From positions 1 through 5,785 of the forward strand of contig CAKTYF010000123.1 in assembly GCA_934631995.1 (NCBI GenBank): 5,785 nucleotides of DNA, in the 5' to 3' direction. Both the position numbers and the translations under genes were made by a program. This DNA is from an uncultured Eggerthellaceae bacterium (lineage in GTDB: Bacteria > Actinomycetota > Coriobacteriia > Coriobacteriales > Eggerthellaceae). Shown one piece after another: positions 5,664 through 5,785 of this stretch. Position 1 is the first letter of the stretch; each line of letters begins with the position of its first letter. The notes beneath the pieces were generated by a model that had not been told where the DNA came from, did not search any database, and worked only from the letters and a program-made list of their open reading frames with translations.

Positions 5664-5785
5664 GAGCTAGTCTGAATTATCGCTTCATGCACGCGCGTAC
5701 TCTAAGCTTAACGACTCCCGACCAGCAACCAAGCGGACAACAGACAAGATATTCTACAAACAAATTACCTCGCACCACAACTCCG
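5664..5785. other. Right-edge intergenic sequence without a recognisable gene
   Basis: No open frame with a ribosome site starts here on either strand, and I see no convincing promoter. The sequence becomes richer in A and T toward the end. It may be the leader of a gene beyond the window. Confidence 0.5.

Overview
The window looks like a moderately GC-rich anaerobe chromosome. The best guess is Coriobacteriia/Eggerthellaceae, with Clostridia as the alternative. The reasons are a cobamide-dependent MttB-type methyltransferase fragment and a three-gene cassette (short CxxC membrane protein, polyferredoxin-type membrane protein, TlpA-like lipoprotein) that I associate with anaerobic gut Actinobacteria and Clostridia. 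The taxonomic call is inference from gene content; no rRNA or marker gene is present.

Layout, left to right. (1) Positions 2-472 hold the C-terminal third of an MttB-superfamily methyltransferase that runs off the left edge and is closed by a strong intrinsic terminator (516-549). (2) Positions 640-1404 hold a TetR-type regulator on the plus strand. It converges on a two-component system on the minus strand: an OmpR-type response regulator (3245-2571, GTG start) and a sensor histidine kinase (2574-1420), joined by an ATGA overlap. (3) Positions 3246-3543 form a divergent intergenic region of about 300 bases with a three-unit, 26-bp imperfect tandem repeat (3370-3447) and two closely spaced, opposed extended -10-like elements. 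(4) Positions 3544-5630 form a plus-strand operon. It has a 54-residue membrane peptide ending in CLECIGIG (CD1871A-like), a multi-Cys membrane 4Fe-4S protein that overlaps it (probable TTG start at 3701), and a lipoprotein with a thioredoxin fold and a CKPC active site. A perfect 11-bp hairpin with a six-T tail closes it (5634-5663). The last 122 bases contain no gene I can support.

How the genes may work together: the operon reads as a membrane electron relay. Iron-sulfur clusters in a membrane protein could supply electrons to a membrane CxxC peptide and on to an exported thioredoxin-like lipoprotein. This would be a small functional analogue of DsbD/CcdA-type transmembrane thiol reduction. 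The divergent two-component system is a natural candidate regulator, and its kinase carries a CxxC in the first membrane helix. The relay and the regulatory link are inference. The domain calls are well supported by visible motifs. The methyltransferase fragment and TetR regulator appear to be a separate unit.
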